Below are positions 59,740 to 64,000 of a stretch of 64,000 nucleotides of DNA, in pieces. Position numbers and translations under genes: made by a program. Under the pieces are notes generated by a model. The model searched no databases and was not told the DNA's origin. It saw only the letters and a program-made list of their open reading frames with translations. Within the stretch, counting starts at the first letter, position 1, and every line of letters begins with the position of its first letter. This DNA is from Siphonodentalium dalli (lineage: Eukaryota; Mollusca; Scaphopoda; Gadilida; Siphonodentaliidae), in contig CP136068.1 of the NCBI GenBank assembly GCA_032622095.1, forward strand, positions 123,759,989 to 123,823,988, read 5' to 3'.

Positions 59740-60300
59740 TTCAAAGGTGAGTATGTCCATAGCGACCATTACACACCCGTTAGGTAACGAATGCGGCAAC
59801 TTTACTGCCATGTTCACACTAACAACAATTATAATAATTGTTTTCAATATAAATTTTTTACATGACCGTAGTTTAGTTTGTTAAAACTACCATAATATCA
59901 GTCATGTGTGCATTTTGCGATGTCTGGTATGTCCCTAGCAACCGTTACCAGAATATATAGCAATTTTTAAATTGGAACCCACACTAGCAATAACTATTAC
60001 AATTGTTTCACCATAAAATGATAATGAGTTAATTTATATTAGTTTGTCAAAACTACCATAATATCAGTCCGCTCGGCATTTTTCGTTTTCGGGTATGTCC
60101 CTAGTAACCGTTACCACCCCTGTAAGTAAGAACTATGGTAATTTTCCAGCCAGATCCACTCGAACAACAACTAATATTATTTTCACCATAAAAATGCTGC
60201 ATGCCGTAGGTTAGATTGTTAAAACTGCCATAATATCAGTCATATTTGTATTTCTTCGATGTGGGATAGTTGCCTATACCAACCGTTGCCAAGGAAGGAC
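59740..60300. repeat. Right-arm tandem units
   Basis: Four units of about 160 bp: TATGTCCCTAGCAACCGTTA, TTTTCACCATAAAAATGCT, TAAAACTACCATAATATCAG. Confidence 0.8.
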
Positions 60301-61306
60301 CTGCCGCGATGTCTACACATCTGAAAATGATTAATAGTGTATAAGGAACCTATTTGCCAAGTTTCATAGTGTTACCGCCATTTGCACAATTGTTACGTCA
60401 AACGCCAGGACTATTATGTGGTATTTTTGCCTTTCAGACACTCAAAGACATGGCGTACGTTACAGGGGGTAGTGTTATGTTTCCGGCTATGAAATCTTAA
60501 GGATGGTGATGGTTCGATATATGTCATCACTTTCCTGTTCCGAACTAACCACTGTTCTAGTATAATGGTTCATATTTTAGCTCATTGTCGTCTGAATATC
60601 TTTACTCGCCACCTTTTGTTAGGAAAATTTTGAATCACCATGCGATTTATATGCTCTCTTCGCCAATAAATGTCATCACAATTATGAAATATCGACTGTT
60701 AGTAAGCTCTAGCATCAATTACGCATATCTATCGACACCTGATCCACGATGGGCGGGTATGTGTGAAGATTGAGTCCATAAATTAGCATACATATGACTG
60801 CATTCGCATATGGTCTAATGGAATTTCGTCAGAATTTGCACCATTACAAAAAATCATGATATCTCAAAAAGCTCAACTCGGATTCTAGGGGACGTTTGCC
60901 AAGTTGTTCATAAACATGTTCTTATTAATCCCTGAAAAATTCAGCTTTCCCGGATTTTTTGCACTAGTGAAACCTAATGTGCCTGGACTATGAGTATTCT
61001 CCCTGTATCATCATAACTTATTAAGCGATCGTGTGTGCGATCGGTTTAACAATCCAGTATCCCTCAATTACTTTGTTTGATTACGGAAATTCGTAATTTA
61101 ATTGACGCCATTTTATGGCTCCAGTCAAAATTCAATTTATATCAAATTATTAACTTTTAAATTATTAAATTTTAAGATAGCCTATTAACCTGAGCGTTTA
61201 CAGAATACATCTTCGACTCAAATTACTAATGTTTCTATATATTATCGATATTAGATCGTTGTTGTCACCGGAAATTTAATGAAAATGGCGTACAGTACCC
61301 CTTTAA

Positions 61307-61640
61307 ATCATTGTTGATTGTCACTTTCATATGTCAATTTCATAATTCCATCCATAAAATACCGCCCGAACGCATGTCGATTTCGAATTCGGTGGACACG
61401 TCACCATTGACCGAATTCATATGAACCTGCATAGATATGTCTTCTGCTGTGTTCGTTATTATAATGTTTCTTCTTATTCAAGAAATAGTAGGATTATATG
61501 ATATCGATGGATTATCAGATACACGTATGTACTATCATCTAGTCTTATAGCAATTTCATGTTTAAAATGTTTTGTTTCGTTAAATGCAGTCGTTTTGCAC
61601 AATAGTTTATGTATAGACAACAGTCAACAGACATATGTTC
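61307..61640. other. No feature seen
   Basis: AT-rich DNA without repeat relatives that I noticed. Confidence 0.4.
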
Positions 61641-62370
61641 TAGGGACGTGGTTAGATGTTTCCTCAAATTTCAGGCCAAATGCACACCCCCCCACCCCCC
61701 ATTGAACCAAACATCAATCTCACAGGTTCGCAGAATTCCATTTGCTCCCCTTGGAAATATCCAACCTGACAAACACCAAGATTGGAAAATTACCAACTTT
61801 TACTGGTTGAAAAAAATCAAACAATGAGAACAATGCCAACCTATATATGGTGTCAAATTAATGTCCAACTAATGTTGTGTCACGCATTAAATTTCCGACT
61901 GCTGGAATGTACCAAAGTTTAGTTTAGATATATTTATTTCAAATATATATGTCACATTTAGATAACACATGATATATAACACATACATTTGTTTATACAT
62001 ACAAAGGAATTGGGGGACAAGTGCTGACTCACGTAAGGGTACCCCCTCTCCCATATGTTATTACACTGAAATAATAAATAATTAGTAATGGCAAAGCAAC
62101 ATGACTACCAAAACAAGTTGAACATATATACAGATCACTGGACACCCCCTCTCCCGAGTTAGTCATAAGTTTGTATATGTATTTATTTAAAATCGGGTTT
62201 GTTTGTTGCGTTTGCTGGCTTGTACGTATCATTATTTGGAACAGTTAGTCAAAATAATCCTGATTTTCCTCACGTATGAATGACTGCACAGCTAAGCAAA
62301 TCGTTCCAAAGTTCGGGGTGGGGGTCGAGACACCAAACCAACCCCTGTCGTCACGTCCCTTTTCAACTGA
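61640..62370. mobile_element. hAT-type family, decayed copy
   Basis: Left TAGGGACGTGGTTAGATG and right CCCTGTCGTCACGTCCCTTT are the inverted termini of the 23807-24945 family; the interior has ACACCCCCCCACCCCCC and CAATGCCAACCTATATATGG. No clean target duplication. An unrelated AT-rich stretch (about 61925-62290) appears inserted. Confidence 0.6.
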
Positions 62371-62797
62371 CAAGTTTCGTGTGTTCTTCACAGAATCTTC
62401 GGAATTTTATTCAGGAGGCCTAGAGCTGTCACGTTTAGATATGCTTGCCCTCATCAATAAACACACTTTAACTTGAAAAAAAGATGCGATTAAGTCGGAT
62501 TGGCAGCAAATTGTGTGCCGTGTATATACACATAGAAGAAAAGCATGACATTCACAACACACATGAACTTTATAAATATAAGATACAAATGATACTTGTG
62601 TCAAATACATGAGCCATGTTTGACGCTGGGAGAACATTAAACATAGTTTCGGAGACCACGTGGATTTCAAAATCTGACCTAGAATCGGGAATTAGCCCCG
62701 CCCCCGTAATCGGCTTCGGATTCTCAATCCGATTTGTAGCGAAATAACGACTCTGTGGTTACCGATACCTACGTTACCAAAATTTTATGTATTTTTT

Positions 62798-63299
62798 TTA
62801 AAGGCACGTGAGGCCTTAGTTGTCGAAAATATTCATATTTGTTCCAATCACCGTAAACAGAAAAACATTAAAACGCATACAGTTTGGTTCATATATACCA
62901 TGACCACCACGTAAACAGCATGTTATGATAAAGACCTACTATATTTTACCTAAGCAAGAGCCTGATTGTGTTACAGAAGACAGCACAATGCTACTGGCTA
63001 ATCGCACACAAATGGCATAAACGCTCTTTATTAGTTCCATATCAGGAATTCACCAACAAAGAACGCTCTTTATGTTTACCATCATAATATAAACAAACAC
63101 CAGAAAAGTAACTTTTTATGCTTTTGTTTACATAACAATGGTCAAACATTTGACAATAACATACTGTTTATGCGATATTTCTTATTTGTATACGGACAAA
63201 GTCTGTCTACAGTTTGATGTTCTTTCTGTTTGTGGCGGATTTTGACGGGTGGAAATATTTTCACAGGATACCCACCGCCAAGGCCAACCATACCTTTAA
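62798..63299. mobile_element. TTAA MITE family 1, full copy (502 bp)
   Basis: TTAA-AGGCACGTGAGGCCTTAG at the left and GGCCAACCATACCT-TTAA at the right. The interior is the same as 56017-56519, including the paired AAACGCTCTTTAT and GAACGCTCTTTAT words 43 bp apart. Confidence 0.87.
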
Positions 63300-63469
63300 G
63301 TCGCCCATAACGTTCCATTTTTCGCGTAGAATCAGATTAATTGAATGCTGCACGTAATCAGATGTGAAATAATTTAGCACAACATATCAGCAAACAATAT
63401 ATATATATAGAGAGTATGTGTATTGTGTCAGCCAAAAGCGAACGCGAACCACGAACGGTATAGTATAAT

Positions 63470-64000
63470 TATTACCGCCACAAAGTGGTGTACACTGGTG
63501 TACAGATTTGTATAGACTCATGGTCGACTGGGGGAATGTATTCTTGGATATTTTTTTTGTACCTTACTCAATCGTACCAATAGAATCACGTATATGCTGA
63601 AATTGTAAAGTTAACGGCATCGGTGTTTAATACGTTTTTGAAAATATGATAACTCGTATCCATAGGGTCAGGACAGGCTGAAAATGTAAACTTAAAGTCA
63701 CCGGTGTAATAATATGTTGTTGAAAATATAAATACTCTGATAGCCTGAAAATAATATATCACCCATTGTGAGCCCCTGGTGTATTTTTGGATATTTTTAT
63801 TTGTACCTTACTCAAACGTACCGATAGAATCACGTAGATGCTTAAATTGTAAAGTTAACGCCACCGGTGTATAATACGTTTTTGAAAATGTGTTAAATCG
63901 TACCGATAGAGTCAGGACAGGCTGGAATTGTAAACTTAAAGTCACTTGTTGTTGAAAATATAAATAATCTGATAGACTGAAAATAATGTGTAACCCATTG
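63470..64000 (+). repeat. Interspersed repeat Y, two tandem copies (runs off the right edge)
   Basis: Copy at 63474-63780 and a second from about 63785 to the window end (TTTGTACCTTACTCAAACGT, CACCGGTGTATAATACG). The same unit as 46497-46830. Confidence 0.85.

Larger units (their letters stand above)
55632..61306. mobile_element. 5.7-kb TTAA-flanked foldback element
   Basis: The left end is TTAA then AGGGGTACTGTACGCCA (55632-55652); the right end is its exact complement, finishing in TTAA (61286-61306). Inverted similarity continues inside: TAGTCCAGGCACATTAGG (55908) against CCTAATGTGCCTGGACTA (60977), and CTTACTTACAAGGGGTGACGG (57230) against CCCTGTAAGTAAG (60118). The arms are made of degenerate 120-165-bp tandem units. 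TTAA suggests piggyBac-type integration, but no transposase is encoded; the longest frames are near 70 codons. Confidence 0.85.

Overview
This is non-coding, transposon-packed eukaryotic (metazoan) DNA. It is AT-rich, full of microsatellites (CA, AT, GATA, GAT, CAA) and DNA-transposon remnants. It has no operons, ribosome-binding sites, rRNA or tRNA that I can see. The only convincing protein gene is the 5' part of an animal Helitron replicase/helicase running off the left edge. Non-autonomous Helitrons with a central minisatellite and a microsatellite near one end recall elements described from bivalves, so a marine invertebrate, possibly a mollusc, is my guess. I cannot fix the species.

Layout. 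1-3836: 5' part of a minus-strand autonomous Helitron (CDS 1-1968, leader 1969-3836). 3837-21568: eleven further minus-strand Helitron units joined head to tail with no host bases between them. The autonomous copy is the last member of this array. Unit I of the array is interrupted by an 8.5-kb foldback element (11149-19617) that itself contains minisatellites, hairpins, an hAT-like copy and an 898-bp tandem duplication. 21600-25600: minisatellite, MITE fragment, a Helitron 3' end, a possible small host gene on the minus strand, and an hAT-type element (23807-24945) with a perfect 8-bp target duplication. 28288-35058: nested inverted repeats. 35100-41100: palindromes, tandem duplications and Helitron-like 130-bp repeats. 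42323-43742: three plus-strand Helitrons head to tail. 43797-46323: TTAA-flanked MITEs, two of which carry a long recurring hairpin. 50368-51255: two more minus-strand Helitrons. 51406-55206 and 55632-61306: two more large foldbacks, the second with perfect terminal inverted repeats and TTAA flanks. 61640-64000: MITE and repeat copies.

How it fits together. The window is a stratified pile of Class II elements. The autonomous Helitron is a plausible source of replicase for the non-autonomous units that share its 5' end. The TTAA elements look like non-autonomous elements that would need a piggyBac-type transposase encoded elsewhere. Recurrent short words cross family boundaries: an NRF1-like palindrome in each 122-bp Helitron repeat, X-box-like words in the foldbacks, AAACGCTCTTTAT, and GATACCTACGTTACC. 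These are the least explained signals here. Family assignments rest on termini, target duplications and motifs read by eye; no database was searched.
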